Made by a program: the position numbers and the translations under genes. Below are positions 1 through 9,040 of a stretch of 64,000 bases of DNA, piece after piece (position 1 is the stretch's first letter; every line of letters starts with the position of its first letter). The notes below the pieces were generated by a model. That model was not told the DNA's origin and made no database searches. It worked only from the letters and a program-made list of their open reading frames with translations. This DNA is from JASBRS01 sp964496495 (GTDB lineage: Bacteria > Deinococcota > Deinococci > Deinococcales > Trueperaceae): NCBI GenBank assembly GCA_964496495.1, contig CAZBZU010000006.1:39566-103565 (forward strand), written 5' to 3'.

Positions 1-1061
1 GTGACCGCGAAGAGCAGCTGCGACGGGTAGTTGGCGCCCATGATCGTCAGCCAGAAGACCAGCGCGAGCCCGCCGAGCATCACCGCCGGCCCCCACAGAC
101 GTGACGTCAACACCCGGTCGAGGCGGTCCTGGAAGCTGCGAGCGTGCACGCCCGGCCCTTCGACGACCCGGCGGGCGATGCCCTCCGCCTCGCGGAACAG
201 GCTCTCCACGAGCCGATCCCGCGCTCCAGGGCCGAGGCCGACGCGCAGGCGCTCCGCCTTGGCTAGAAGCGCCGGCAAGGCCTCCTGCGCTTGCGCGACC
301 TCGTGACCCGTCAACTCGCCGCTGGCGAGACCGTCACGGACCCGAGGGTCGCCGTCGAGCAGGCGAAGCGCGACCCAGCGAGGCCGGCTGACGCCGGGGA
401 AGTCGTGGCTCAGAGCCTCGGTCACGGCACCGGCCGCGGCCTCGAGCTCCGGCTCCAGGGGCACTCTCCGCACACTCGCCTCACCGCCCCGGCCTCCGAC
501 CGTGTCGAGCAGCGCGTCGAGCAGCGAAGCTACTCCCTCGCCCGTGCGCGCCACCACCGGAACGACCGGCACCCCCAGCTCGCGGCTGAGGCCCCGCTGG
601 TCGACGCGGATGCCGCGGCGACGGGCCTCGTCCATCAGGTTCAGCGCCACGATCACGCGGTCGGTGATCTGGAGGATCTGCAGCACCAGGTTGAGGTTGC
701 GCTCCAGCGCGGTCGCGTCGACGACCACGACGGTGGCGTCGGCATGTCCGAAGAGCAGGAAGTCCCGCGCGATCTCCTCTTCCGGCGAGTAGGCGAGCAG
801 CGAGTAGGTACCGGGAAGGTCGACGACCTTCAGCCTTCTGCCGCGGTACGCTACCCCGCCCTGAGCCTGGGCGACGGTCTTCCCCGGCCAGTTGCCGACG
901 TGCTGCCTGAGCCCGGTCAGGAGATTGAACAGGGTGCTCTTCCCGACGTTGGGGTTGCCCGCCAAGGCGACCACGTGATGGAACGACTCGCCGCGAGCGC
1001 CGAGGTGCCGCAGCCGCAGCGCGCAGCCTTCGCAACCCCTGTGGCTGGCGGCAGCCGCCAT
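1..1061 (-). CDS. feoB: Ferrous iron transporter FeoB, N-terminal part (runs off left edge)
   Basis: GTP-driven Fe(II) importer of the inner membrane. About 353 residues are visible; the rest lies left of base 1. The cytoplasmic G domain is complete, with the P-loop GNPNVGKST at residues 35-43, the switch II motif DLPGTYS, and NLMDEA in the G4 position. A helical region and the first hydrophobic segment follow near the edge. An N-terminal extension carries a CxxC pair (CEGC, residues 10-13), unusual ahead of the G domain and possibly metal-binding. The ATG at 1061 overlaps the stop of the upstream regulator as TGATG, so translation is probably coupled and both sit in one iron-uptake operon. 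The family call is secure; the CxxC role is a guess. Confidence 0.95.
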   Translation of the reverse strand, partial: MAAAASHRGCEGCALRLRHLGARGESFHHVVALAGNPNVGKSTLFNLLTGLRQHVGNWPGKTVAQAQGGVAYRGRRLKVVDLPGTYSLLAYSPEEEIARDFLLFGHADATVVVVDATALERNLNLVLQILQITDRVIVALNLMDEARRRGIRVDQRGLSRELGVPVVPVVARTGEGVASLLDALLDTVGGRGGEASVRRVPLEPELEAAAGAVTEALSHDFPGVSRPRWVALRLLDGDPRVRDGLASGELTGHEVAQAQEALPALLAKAERLRVGLGPGARDRLVESLFREAEGIARRVVEGPGVHARSFQDRLDRVLTSRLWGPAVMLGGLALVFWLTIMGANYPSQLLFAV

Positions 1062-2080
1062 CACGCCTCAGCCTCCCTCGCCGCCCCGGAACCATCGCCT
1101 TTGCGTGCCACCAGGATGCACCGGGCCTGGTCCCGCCGCAGCGCGATCTTGCTCTGCCGGATGAGGTACGCGGTCGGGTCGCCGCCCAGGGCATTCACGA
1201 GCACGGGCATCACCTCGGCACCCGGCGTGAAGCCGAGGTCGAGCAGGCGGCGCCGCGCCTCACCACGCAGCTCGTTGGTCAGCATCACGACCGAGCCCGA
1301 CCGACCCACCTCCAACTCGCTCAGGCGCGCAATCCTCCGTAGATCGGCGCCTTCGAGGTCGCTGAGCACGACGTCCACCATGGCCGCCGACAATGCTTCG
1401 AGGCGGCACACGCCAACGCCGGCCACGCGCACGCTCACCCCGGCGTCGTCGCTGGCAACGACCTCGAGCTCCACGGCGGGCGCCACACCGGCTGCGAGCA
1501 GCTCACGGAAAGGCGCGTCCGGCTCGTCTTCGACGTGCACAACCCGGACGACACTGCCTGCTGGACAGAGCGCGAGCGAGACGCGACGCGGCTCCGGAAG
1601 CCGTCCGCCGGGGCCGGGGATGAGGTCACCGTGCGGATCCCGCACGGGATGACCGAGGCTGCGGTCCATGGCCTCGATGCGGTCCATCGGGATGCCGTGC
1701 TCGAGACGATCGGCCAAGCGGTGGACCACTCGAAGGGCCTTGCCGCCTCGTTCCGCAAGGTAGGTCTCCAGCACGCGGTGGCTGCGCACCACTGCGCTCG
1801 CCACCCTCAGGCCTTCCGCGGTCAGCCGCAACCTCGGACCGTCTGCCCTCACCAGACCCCGTCCGGCGAGCCTGCCGAGGCAGGCACGCACCCGCTCCAG
1901 ACGAACGCCCAACATGCCTGCCAGCGCCTCGACCGACACCTCGCGACCCTGCTGCCGGTCCTGGAAGAAGCGCTTGAGTACATCCTCGTCGAGCGTCCGG
2001 GTCCGCTTCCTGGAGCGCCGCAGGAGCCACACCGATGCACCCACGATGACTGCCACGGCACCGAGCGCGGTCGGAAGCAT
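1061..2080 (-). CDS. Membrane-anchored DtxR-type regulator fused to two FeoA domains
   Basis: Probable iron-responsive regulator of feoB. 339 aa. An N-terminal hydrophobic segment (about residues 4-20) is followed by basic residues. Then come a winged helix (about 35-105), a DtxR-like dimerisation/metal segment containing the DPHGD motif and ADRLEH (about 115-160), and two FeoA-like SH3 domains (about 165-235 and 245-325), the second with the RRLLDLGFTPG signature. Free DtxR proteins lack a membrane anchor and FeoA is usually a separate small protein. The ATG at 2080 follows an AGGAG ribosome site and the gene overlaps feoB by one base. Family knowledge supports Fe(II)-dependent repression; anchoring is inferred from the hydrophobic segment. 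Confidence 0.85.
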   Translation of the reverse strand: MLPTALGAVAVIVGASVWLLRRSRKRTRTLDEDVLKRFFQDRQQGREVSVEALAGMLGVRLERVRACLGRLAGRGLVRADGPRLRLTAEGLRVASAVVRSHRVLETYLAERGGKALRVVHRLADRLEHGIPMDRIEAMDRSLGHPVRDPHGDLIPGPGGRLPEPRRVSLALCPAGSVVRVVHVEDEPDAPFRELLAAGVAPAVELEVVASDDAGVSVRVAGVGVCRLEALSAAMVDVVLSDLEGADLRRIARLSELEVGRSGSVVMLTNELRGEARRRLLDLGFTPGAEVMPVLVNALGGDPTAYLIRQSKIALRRDQARCILVARKGDGSGAAREAEA

Positions 2081-2191
2081 GGCGATCTCCTAGCTCCACC
2101 CGGAGGTGGCGTTGACGCCCCACCTGCACCATCTCACGCGGCCAAGGCATCGGCGAGGAGCGTATGTCCCGCACCCCCGGGTCCTGGCAGC

Positions 2192-2197
2192 CATACT
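2192..2197 (+). promoter_or_regulatory. -10-like box placing the following gene as leaderless
   Basis: CATACT lies exactly 6 bases before the ATG at 2204, and no ribosome-binding sequence is visible. The same spacing recurs at several other genes in the window. No clear -35 is visible. Confidence 0.35.
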
Positions 2198-2203
2198 GAG
2201 CAG

Positions 2204-2539
2204 ATGCGGGCGGCGAACCTGGCACTCAAGTTCCTTCTCGAGCTGGCGGCCTTTGCCAGCCTGGCGCTGTGGGGCTGGCGCGCAGGGCCAGCCTCCTCGC
2301 GGGCCGTGACGGCCATCGCGCTACCGGCTGCGGCGATCGTCGTGTGGGGGCTGTTCGCGGCGCCTCGCTCCGCGAGGCGACTCCCTACCAGGTGGCGGGC
2401 GCCGTTGGAGCTGGCGATACTCGTGCTCGCGGCCGTCGCGCTGGGAAGGTCGGGGCACGCGGTGCTCGCAGGGATGTTCCTGCTCCTCATCGCGGCGAAT
2501 GCGCTTCTGCTCACCGTCTTCCGGCAGTGGGAGTCCTGA
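2204..2539 (+). CDS. YrdB family (DUF2568) small membrane protein
   Basis: 111 aa with four hydrophobic helices at about residues 5-22, 30-46, 61-77 and 82-103, and few charged loops, which matches the YrdB/DUF2568 family of uncharacterised four-helix inner membrane proteins. The ATG at 2204 is chosen because the hydrophobic helix begins right after it and a -10-like box stands 6 bases upstream. It is divergent from the DtxR-FeoA gene, with a short shared spacer. No function is known for the family. Confidence 0.7.
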   Translation: MRAANLALKFLLELAAFASLALWGWRAGPASSRAVTAIALPAAAIVVWGLFAAPRSARRLPTRWRAPLELAILVLAAVALGRSGHAVLAGMFLLLIAANALLLTVFRQWES

Positions 2540-2680
2540 CGCTGGCACCGCGGCGCGCCGACGGGTTCGACAGCACGGGCGGTCGCCCCCTGGCCCCACC
2601 CCCGGGACCGTGTCGACCATCGTCAGCGCTCATGCGCGCGAGGGTCGACCTGGGTCGAGCAAGGTGGTACATGATGAGGC

Positions 2681-3784
2681 ATGAACACGTCGACGGCGCG
2701 CCGGCCCGAATTGGAGCCGGTCACGTTGGACTCGGCGACACGGTCCTGGTTGCTCGACCCCGGCGATCCCGCGCTGCGTGCGAGGGTCCTGGTGGACCTC
2801 CTGGGACGGTCCGCCGAGGATCCCGAGGTCGTCGAGGCGCGAACAGCGATCCCGTCCCAACCGTTCGTGCGCGCCGCGCTGGAGGCGTGGTCCAGCGGCC
2901 GCGTCCGAGAGCTCGGCCCCTACCAGAAGTATCGCGGCGCGACCTGGACCCTCGCCTTCCTCTCGGAGATGGGCCTGCCGGCCGAGCACCCGGTGGCCGC
3001 CGAGGGGGTGGCGTACCTGCTGGGACAGGCCCGACCCACACGACAGCTCCGCGGACGCAGCGTTGCACCGCTGCTAGGCGCGCAACCCGTCCACTGGATC
3101 CACCCGCTCGCCTGTCTCACCGCCCGCATTATGGCGGTCCTGAGCCGCTTCGGCCTTGCCGGTCACCCGGTCACCCGCGGCGCCCGCGCGACGCTGCTGC
3201 ACCTCTACCGCCCCGGCTGGGGGTTCGACTGCGCCGTGCTCGACCGCTCGCTGCTTCCCGCATGCATCATGACCCTGCCGGAGACGCTCAAGGGGCTCCT
3301 GACGATCCCGGCGGGCGAGCGCACCGCGGCAGAGGACCGGCTGATCGAGGACGGCGTGCAGGTCCTCCAAGGGATCGAGCTGTTCCGGTACGTGCCCGCC
3401 CAGGGCCGGGCGTTCGCGGAGGCGACCCGAGACCTGCCCATCGACCAGGTGCACGTCGAGAAGACGGCGTGGATAGCGCAGGGCCGGCTCGCCGAACGCG
3501 CCGAGAAGCCGGGATGGCTGCGCTTCAGCTTCCCGCACGGGTACAACGGCGACCTGCTCGAGGTGCTGTGGGTCCTCGCCGCCGCCGGCGCGCGGCGCAA
3601 CGCCACCATCGATCAAGGGCTGGCGCTACTGCTCGGCAGACGCACGCGCAGCGGCCGCTGGAAGCAGACCGGCGGGCTCAACGGCAAGCTGTGGGCCGAC
3701 CGCGGGGCGAAGGGGCGGGACGATCCGTGGATCACCTACCGGGCGCTGCGCGTGCTCAAGACGTTCGGTGTCCTTCGGGCGTAG
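2681..3784 (+). CDS. Hypothetical protein resembling terpene-cyclase/prenyltransferase toroid repeats
   Basis: 367 aa, soluble, no signal peptide. Repeated short alpha-helical units with W/G-rich turns (for example RPGWGFDCAV near residue 180, KPGWLRFSFPHGYNGD near 275, RSGRWKQTGGLNGK near 325) resemble the alpha/alpha barrel of squalene-cyclase and prenyltransferase-like proteins. The DxDD catalytic motif of squalene-hopene cyclases is not seen, so cyclase chemistry should not be assumed. Such proteins are common as hypotheticals in soil bacteria. ATG at 2681. It stands alone between the YrdB-like gene and an HTH_42 gene. Confidence 0.55.
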   Translation: MNTSTARRPELEPVTLDSATRSWLLDPGDPALRARVLVDLLGRSAEDPEVVEARTAIPSQPFVRAALEAWSSGRVRELGPYQKYRGATWTLAFLSEMGLPAEHPVAAEGVAYLLGQARPTRQLRGRSVAPLLGAQPVHWIHPLACLTARIMAVLSRFGLAGHPVTRGARATLLHLYRPGWGFDCAVLDRSLLPACIMTLPETLKGLLTIPAGERTAAEDRLIEDGVQVLQGIELFRYVPAQGRAFAEATRDLPIDQVHVEKTAWIAQGRLAERAEKPGWLRFSFPHGYNGDLLEVLWVLAAAGARRNATIDQGLALLLGRRTRSGRWKQTGGLNGKLWADRGAKGRDDPWITYRALRVLKTFGVLRA

Positions 3785-3853
3785 TCGGGACCGCCGTGCG
3801 TCACGCCGCGCCTGCTCGGGGGGTAGGCTCTGCCGGAGGAGCCGAGGCCACAG

Positions 3854-4966
3854 GTGACGCACTCGCAGATCATCGACGAACGGCTCACGCGCCAGCGTCT
3901 GACCGGATCACGCATGTCGAGTGCGCGCGAGGTCGTCGCGCACTTCGGGGCGATGCAGTCGCAGGACTTCCAGGCGGCGCTTTGGGCGGTTGCCTTGCGG
4001 ATCGACGACGCCGGTAGCGGCGCTCGGCGCGTCGAGCAGGCGATCGCGGAGAGGGCCATCGTACGGACCTGGCCGATGCGTGGCACGCTCCACTTCGTGC
4101 CGGCCGAGGACGTGCGGTGGATGCTCGAGCTTCTCGGGCCGCGCGCCCTGGCGTCGAGCGCCTCGCTGCGGCGAAGGCTCGAGATCGATGGGCCGGTCCT
4201 GTCCCGCAGCCGGAAGCTCGTCACGGACGCGCTGGCAGGCGGTCACGCCCTCACACGCGGCGCGATCTACCGGCTCCTCGAGGGTGCCGGCATCCAGACG
4301 GGAGGAGGACGAGGGCTCCACATCCTCTTCCACCTCGCGCACGATGGCCTCCTCTGCCTCGGGGCACGCGCCGGCAAGCAGCACACCGTCGTTCTTCTCG
4401 ACGAGTGGACGCCCGCCTCACGGGCGCATCGGCCGTCGCGAGAGGAGGCGCTCGCCACGCTCGCGAGGCGGTACTTGGGCGCCCACGGCCCCGCCACGGC
4501 CAAGGATTTCGCGTGGTGGACCGGCATGAGGCTCGCGGAGGCTCGTGAGGCGATCGCGCTGGTGCGCTCGGAGCTCGGCCGCGTCACCGCCGAAGGCGTC
4601 GAGCTGTGGTCCCGTGACGGCGCAGAGCGAGCGCGCGGAGATGGTGGCGCGGCAGCGAGTGGGCCCGTCGCCGCGGCCTCGGAGCCCCGCGCGTTCCTTC
4701 TCCCCAACTATGACGAGTACGTGGTGGGCTATACCGACCGCAGCTTGATAGCCGTCGAGACGCATCGGGCGAAGCTCGACGGCCGGGGCAACATCCTCTT
4801 CATGAATACCGTGGTCCTCGATGGCCGCATCGTCGGGACCTGGAGGAAGACGCCCCGCCGTGACGGCATCGACATCTCGACCAGTCTGTTCGCAACGCTC
4901 GACGGGGCGGCTCGCCGTGAGATCGACCGTGCCGCGGAGCGCTACCTCGCCTTCGCGTCGAGCTGA
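3854..4966 (+). CDS. Winged-helix DNA-binding protein of the HTH_42 / AlkZ-like family
   Basis: 370 aa. The N-terminus (SRMSSAREVVAHFGAMQSQDF) and the central WPMRGTLHFVPAEDVRWML segment are typical of the tandem winged-helix fold shared with AlkZ/YcaQ DNA glycosylases. The QSQDF stretch occupies the position of the glycosylase Q-rich motif, and the late LLPNYDEYVVGYTDR segment is also characteristic. Known members unhook alkylated or crosslinked bases; whether this one is catalytic cannot be told from sequence alone. GTG start at 3854, about 12 bases after a GGAGGAG sequence. A divergent relative lies at 12860-14065. Confidence 0.75.
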   Translation: MTHSQIIDERLTRQRLTGSRMSSAREVVAHFGAMQSQDFQAALWAVALRIDDAGSGARRVEQAIAERAIVRTWPMRGTLHFVPAEDVRWMLELLGPRALASSASLRRRLEIDGPVLSRSRKLVTDALAGGHALTRGAIYRLLEGAGIQTGGGRGLHILFHLAHDGLLCLGARAGKQHTVVLLDEWTPASRAHRPSREEALATLARRYLGAHGPATAKDFAWWTGMRLAEAREAIALVRSELGRVTAEGVELWSRDGAERARGDGGAAASGPVAAASEPRAFLLPNYDEYVVGYTDRSLIAVETHRAKLDGRGNILFMNTVVLDGRIVGTWRKTPRRDGIDISTSLFATLDGAARREIDRAAERYLAFASS

Positions 4967-5091
4967 GCGCCCGCCCTGCAGGGCCGTGCCGACCGCCCCA
5001 CGGCCTGCGTCGGGGCCCGCACCCATCGCGGACCCCGACGCGCTCGGCAGGTCGCTTGTGAGGACGCCACGTCGGCCGCCTCGAGCCGGCG

Positions 5092-5442
5092 CTACCGAGC
5101 CGCCTGGAGCGAGCGCAACCGCTGAAGACGCGCCTCGTGCGCGCGCGCCAGCGCCTTGAGCTCCCGCATCTCCTCCGCCGGCGTCCATACGCGCTGTGAC
5201 GTCTCGACGGCGCGCATGTGCGCCACGGCGGCAAGCTTGACGTCCCGCATCTCGTCGACCGCCGTAGTCCCCGCACGACTCAGGCTCTCGAGCTCCCGCA
5301 TGTGCGCCACAGCCGCAAGCTTGACGTCCCGCATCTCGCTCGCGGGCGACGCCGCCACCGCCAGCAACGCGGACGACCAGCCGGCCACCGCGAGCACGAC
5401 CGCAGCCAATCCCTTGATCGAACGACGTCCTTGCATCGCCAT
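5092..5442 (-). CDS. Small exported protein with near-identical internal repeats
   Basis: 116 aa from the ATG at 5442, preceded by GGGAGGGAG; longer in-frame starts lack such a site. Residues 1-35 form a signal peptide ending in AVAASPA. The mature part holds two near-identical copies of EMRDVKLAAVAHMR, 28 residues apart, and a third degenerate copy (EMRELKALARAHEARL). All are amphipathic and probably helical, with regularly placed His and Met. I do not recognise a family. The short, Ala/Met/His-rich, exported nature would suit a periplasmic helical or metal-associated protein, but that is speculation. It is divergent from the large regulator at 5714. Confidence 0.6.
   Translation of the reverse strand: MAMQGRRSIKGLAAVVLAVAGWSSALLAVAASPASEMRDVKLAAVAHMRELESLSRAGTTAVDEMRDVKLAAVAHMRAVETSQRVWTPAEEMRELKALARAHEARLQRLRSLQAAR
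5214..5337. repeat. Pair of 40-bp direct repeats inside the small exported protein gene
   Basis: Bases 5214-5253 and 5298-5337 differ at two of 40 positions and are offset by 84 bp (28 codons), so the reading frame is kept. The near-identity at DNA level implies a recent internal duplication. Confidence 0.85.
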
Positions 5443-5713
5443 CGCACGCTCCCTCCCAGGTCCGCCCGCGAGACGCTCGCTCGCGTGCGTCGACCTACCT
5501 GATTGGAGCGCCTGACACGGCCCGCCTGGTCCCACGAAGCGCTACCGCAACCGAGACAGCAACCGCCACCGCCCGTGCCACCGCGCGTCGAGCGCGCCCG
5601 GCCCGCCGCCACGCGCGATGCTGCCAGATCCCCGGCGGTGCCGGTGGTAGACTGGCGGCCAACCTCCTTCTGCTTCGGCGACAGACGCACCGCACACCTC
5701 AGGGGGGACACGC

Positions 5714-8700
5714 GTGGACTCGTCGCACGAAGACCGCCTGTTCGGCCTGTGGCTGCGCAGACGCCGTCGAGCACTCGACTTGACCCAGAAGCGCCTTGCC
5801 TCGCTTCTCGGGTGCAGTGTGGCCACCATTCGCAAACTCGAGCGCGAAGAGCGCCGCCCATCACGAGGCCTGGCCGCCGCCATCGCCAGGACCCTCGGCG
5901 TCCCACAGGACGACCTCGCCTCCTTCGTGCGATTCGCGCGGACAGGATGGGCCGACGCGCCCCCATCGGCAGCCGACCCCGAACTCGAGCGTCCCTGGGC
6001 AGGAACGACCCCGCCACGATTCCTCTCCGACCGCGACACCGGCGAGGGCGTCAAGGCTCCGATCCACGACCACGACGCTCCGGATGCGCCCCGACCGGAA
6101 CCCCTTGCCACCGTGGTTGGACGCGACCCGGAGCTCGCGCACCTCGACGAAGCCCTCCGATCCGCACTGCAAGGCAGCGGTCGGGTCGTGCTGGTGTCCG
6201 GCGAGGCCGGCCAGGGCAAGACCGCGCTGCTCGCATCCTTCGCCGCGCGGGCCCAGCGCGCCCATCCCGAGCTGCTGGTGGCAGCAGGCAACTGCAACGC
6301 GTTCTCCGGCCTGGGCGACCCCTTCCTACCCTTCCGAGAGGTCCTGAGACAACTCACGGGGACCGCGAGCACGGCGCCGAACCCCATCGCAGCCGACCCG
6401 CTCGTTTCCGAGCGTCTCGACCACTTCGCGCAGCAGGGTGCCGCCATCGTCCTGGAACACGGCCCGCGACTGCTGGGCACGCTGCTGGACGCGAGCGCGC
6501 TGCGCGCGCCGCCGGCCAGTACCGGGCTGGTCGACGGCGCGCCCGAGAATGGAAGCCGCGAAGGCTATCGCATGCAGCTGGAGCTCGGTTCCGGCGGCGT
6601 CCAGCAGCAAGCGCTCCGAAGCGAGACCGTGGAGGTCCTGGAGCGCGTGACGGACACGGCGCCGCTGCTGCTCGCCTTGGACGACCTCCAGTGGGCAGAC
6701 ACGAGCTCGCTCGAGCTCCTGCTGCAACTCGCCGGCGTCGCCACGCGACACCGGCTCCTGGTGACGGGCGCGCTCCGGCCAACGGCGAAGGTCGCCGCGG
6801 GCGGAGGGAACGACCCGATGGCCGCCAGCCTCCACGAGCTCGAGCGCAGGCTGGGGGACATCGTCCTGGACCTCGACCGCTCGGACGGCCGCGCCTTCCT
6901 TCGCGCCTGGCTCGACCGCGAGCCCAACCGGCTCGACGACGCCTTCCGCGACGCACTCTACGGCCAGACCCACGGCCACCCACTCTTCACCATCGAGCTC
7001 CTGCGAGCCATGCAAGAGCGCGGCGACCTCGCCAAGGACACCGAAGGCCGCTGGTCGGCACCCAGCACACTCCACTGGGACGCACTCCCGGCGCGCATCG
7101 CGGGAGCCCTGGCCGAGCGCGTGGACCGACTCGATGAGGGTGCACGGCGTGTCCTGCAAGTAGCCAGCGTCGAAGGCGAGACCTTCACCGCCGAGGTCGT
7201 CGCTCGGGTCCTGGGACGAGACCCCCGCACCACCGTGCAGAGCGTCGCAGCTGACCTCGCAAGCCATCACCACCTGGTCGAATCCAGCGGCGTGCAGCGC
7301 ACCGGCACGGGGCTACTCAGCCAATACCGCTTCCGCCACAACCTGATCCAGCGCTTCGTCTACGAACGACTCGACGAGGGCCAGCGCACCTACCTGCACG
7401 AAGCCGTCGCCGACGCTCTCGCCGAGCTCAATGCCGGCGCGACGGACCCCGCAGCCCTGGCCCTGCACTACACGGAGGCCAGAGCCCCGGACCGTGCCGC
7501 GCCCTTCCAGCGCCGAGCTGGGGATCGGTCGAGGGCCTCGGGTGCGCTCCCGGAGGCCATCCGTTACTACCAGGCTGCGCTGGACGGCTGGGATCCGAGC
7601 GACAGCGGCGGACTCACCGAGCTCAGGGGCGCCCTCGGCGAGTGCCTCCAGATCCGCGGCGAGCGGGATCGGGCCAAATCCCTCCTCGAGCAAGCCAGGG
7701 AGGGATTTCTAGGGGCCGGAGACCGGCGCAGGGCGGCCCTGGCTCAAGTCGAGATCGCTCGCGCGACCCACGACTTCGGGGAACCTCAGGCTGCCCTCGC
7801 GGCCTGCCGCGACGCCCTCGACCTGGTGCAAGACGAGCCCGAATGCTGGGAGCGAGCGCACGTCATGAGCGCCATGTGCATGTTCCATGGTTTCGCGTAC
7901 GATCACGACAGTGCCATCGCTTGGGGGCAGCGCGCCTTGGCGATGGCACGGCGGGTCCAGGCCCAGGTCATCGAGGCAATCGCCTTGAACAGGGTGGGCA
8001 GCATCCTGGCCCACTTTCGTCCACGGCGACGCAACGAGGGTCTCGAGATGCTTGCGAGTGGACAGCGCTTGGTCGAGCTCCTCGATGCCCGGGAGCTCGC
8101 CGGGGTCATGTTCAACCTGGCCGACGCGCTGCAGGGGCTTGGACATCCCGTCTCTGCGCTGCGCCGGTACGACTACTACCTGGCTTACACCGAGCGGCTC
8201 TACGCCGAGAAGGACACCGACACCCGGTTGCAACGGTGGCGCCTCGAGTGGAGGCTGGGGCGGTGGGCAACGGCCGTGGACCATCTCAGCTACCTCAAGG
8301 GCCGTGCGAGCAGCACGGAAGGCTGGCTCCAGTACCGCTCGCCCTACGCCATCGCGTCCGCGGAGCTCGATCTGGGTAGGCCAACGTCTGCACGGGCCGC
8401 CATGGAACGCCACGAGTCCGCACTACCTGTGAAGCTGCTCCTGCCACTACGCGCCGCCGCACATCGCGAGCTCCTGCGCGCAGCCGAATGCCTCGATCCT
8501 CTGCGTGCCGACCGCTACGCCGCCGCCCTGATCGACAGCATGACCGAGGCCTCGGAGTACTTCTACGATGTGATAACGCCGGTGCTCACGGCCCTGGAGT
8601 GGCTGGTGCGCCGCCCCTCGCCCGGGACCACCCGGCGCATCTCACTCGGCCTCAAGGTGCTGGAGCAGGTGGAGCATCAGTACGGCTCGGCCGAATCGCG

Positions 8701-9040
8701 AGCCGCCATCAACCAGGCGCACGCGGCGCGGGCCGCGGCCTCAGGAGCGTGTGCCGCGGCCGCCTGCGCCTACCTCAGGAGCGCAGAGGCTTGGAAGGAT
8801 GCCAGCTTCCCGCTCGACGAGGCGCGTGCCCGAAGCGCCGCAGGCCGCGCGCTCCTCCACGCAGGCGACCGCCGGCGCGGCCGTGCGGCTCTGGCGCGCG
8901 CGGATCGACTGATGACCACGCTGGCCCACCAGCTCCCATCCGACGGCCTCGCCGAGGCGTTCGATCGCGTTCGGAGAGCGATGCTGCGACAGGCGCGGGC
9001 GCCCGGATGGGAGGCCGCGCCGGGTACACTCGAACCGTGA
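5714..9040 (+). CDS. Large XRE-HTH / ATPase / TPR signalling regulator
   Basis: 1108 aa. An XRE-type helix-turn-helix occupies residues 5-65 (LRRRRRALDLTQKRLASLLG...). A STAND/AAA_16-like ATPase follows: Walker A is GEAGQGKT near residue 165 and Walker B is LLLALDDLQWAD near 320. From about residue 600 onward helical TPR-like repeats dominate. The order resembles MalT/AfsR-type regulators but with the DNA-binding domain at the N-terminus and no LuxR or BTAD domain. Known relatives use ATP and ligand sensing by the repeats to switch oligomeric state. GTG at 5714 follows AGGGGGGACACGC. The last bases overlap the start of the ArsR gene, so the two may be co-transcribed. Confidence 0.8.
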   Translation: MDSSHEDRLFGLWLRRRRRALDLTQKRLASLLGCSVATIRKLEREERRPSRGLAAAIARTLGVPQDDLASFVRFARTGWADAPPSAADPELERPWAGTTPPRFLSDRDTGEGVKAPIHDHDAPDAPRPEPLATVVGRDPELAHLDEALRSALQGSGRVVLVSGEAGQGKTALLASFAARAQRAHPELLVAAGNCNAFSGLGDPFLPFREVLRQLTGTASTAPNPIAADPLVSERLDHFAQQGAAIVLEHGPRLLGTLLDASALRAPPASTGLVDGAPENGSREGYRMQLELGSGGVQQQALRSETVEVLERVTDTAPLLLALDDLQWADTSSLELLLQLAGVATRHRLLVTGALRPTAKVAAGGGNDPMAASLHELERRLGDIVLDLDRSDGRAFLRAWLDREPNRLDDAFRDALYGQTHGHPLFTIELLRAMQERGDLAKDTEGRWSAPSTLHWDALPARIAGALAERVDRLDEGARRVLQVASVEGETFTAEVVARVLGRDPRTTVQSVAADLASHHHLVESSGVQRTGTGLLSQYRFRHNLIQRFVYERLDEGQRTYLHEAVADALAELNAGATDPAALALHYTEARAPDRAAPFQRRAGDRSRASGALPEAIRYYQAALDGWDPSDSGGLTELRGALGECLQIRGERDRAKSLLEQAREGFLGAGDRRRAALAQVEIARATHDFGEPQAALAACRDALDLVQDEPECWERAHVMSAMCMFHGFAYDHDSAIAWGQRALAMARRVQAQVIEAIALNRVGSILAHFRPRRRNEGLEMLASGQRLVELLDARELAGVMFNLADALQGLGHPVSALRRYDYYLAYTERLYAEKDTDTRLQRWRLEWRLGRWATAVDHLSYLKGRASSTEGWLQYRSPYAIASAELDLGRPTSARAAMERHESALPVKLLLPLRAAAHRELLRAAECLDPLRADRYAAALIDSMTEASEYFYDVITPVLTALEWLVRRPSPGTTRRISLGLKVLEQVEHQYGSAESRAAINQAHAARAAASGACAAAACAYLRSAEAWKDASFPLDEARARSAAGRALLHAGDRRRGRAALARADRLMTTLAHQLPSDGLAEAFDRVRRAMLRQARAPGWEAAPGTLEP

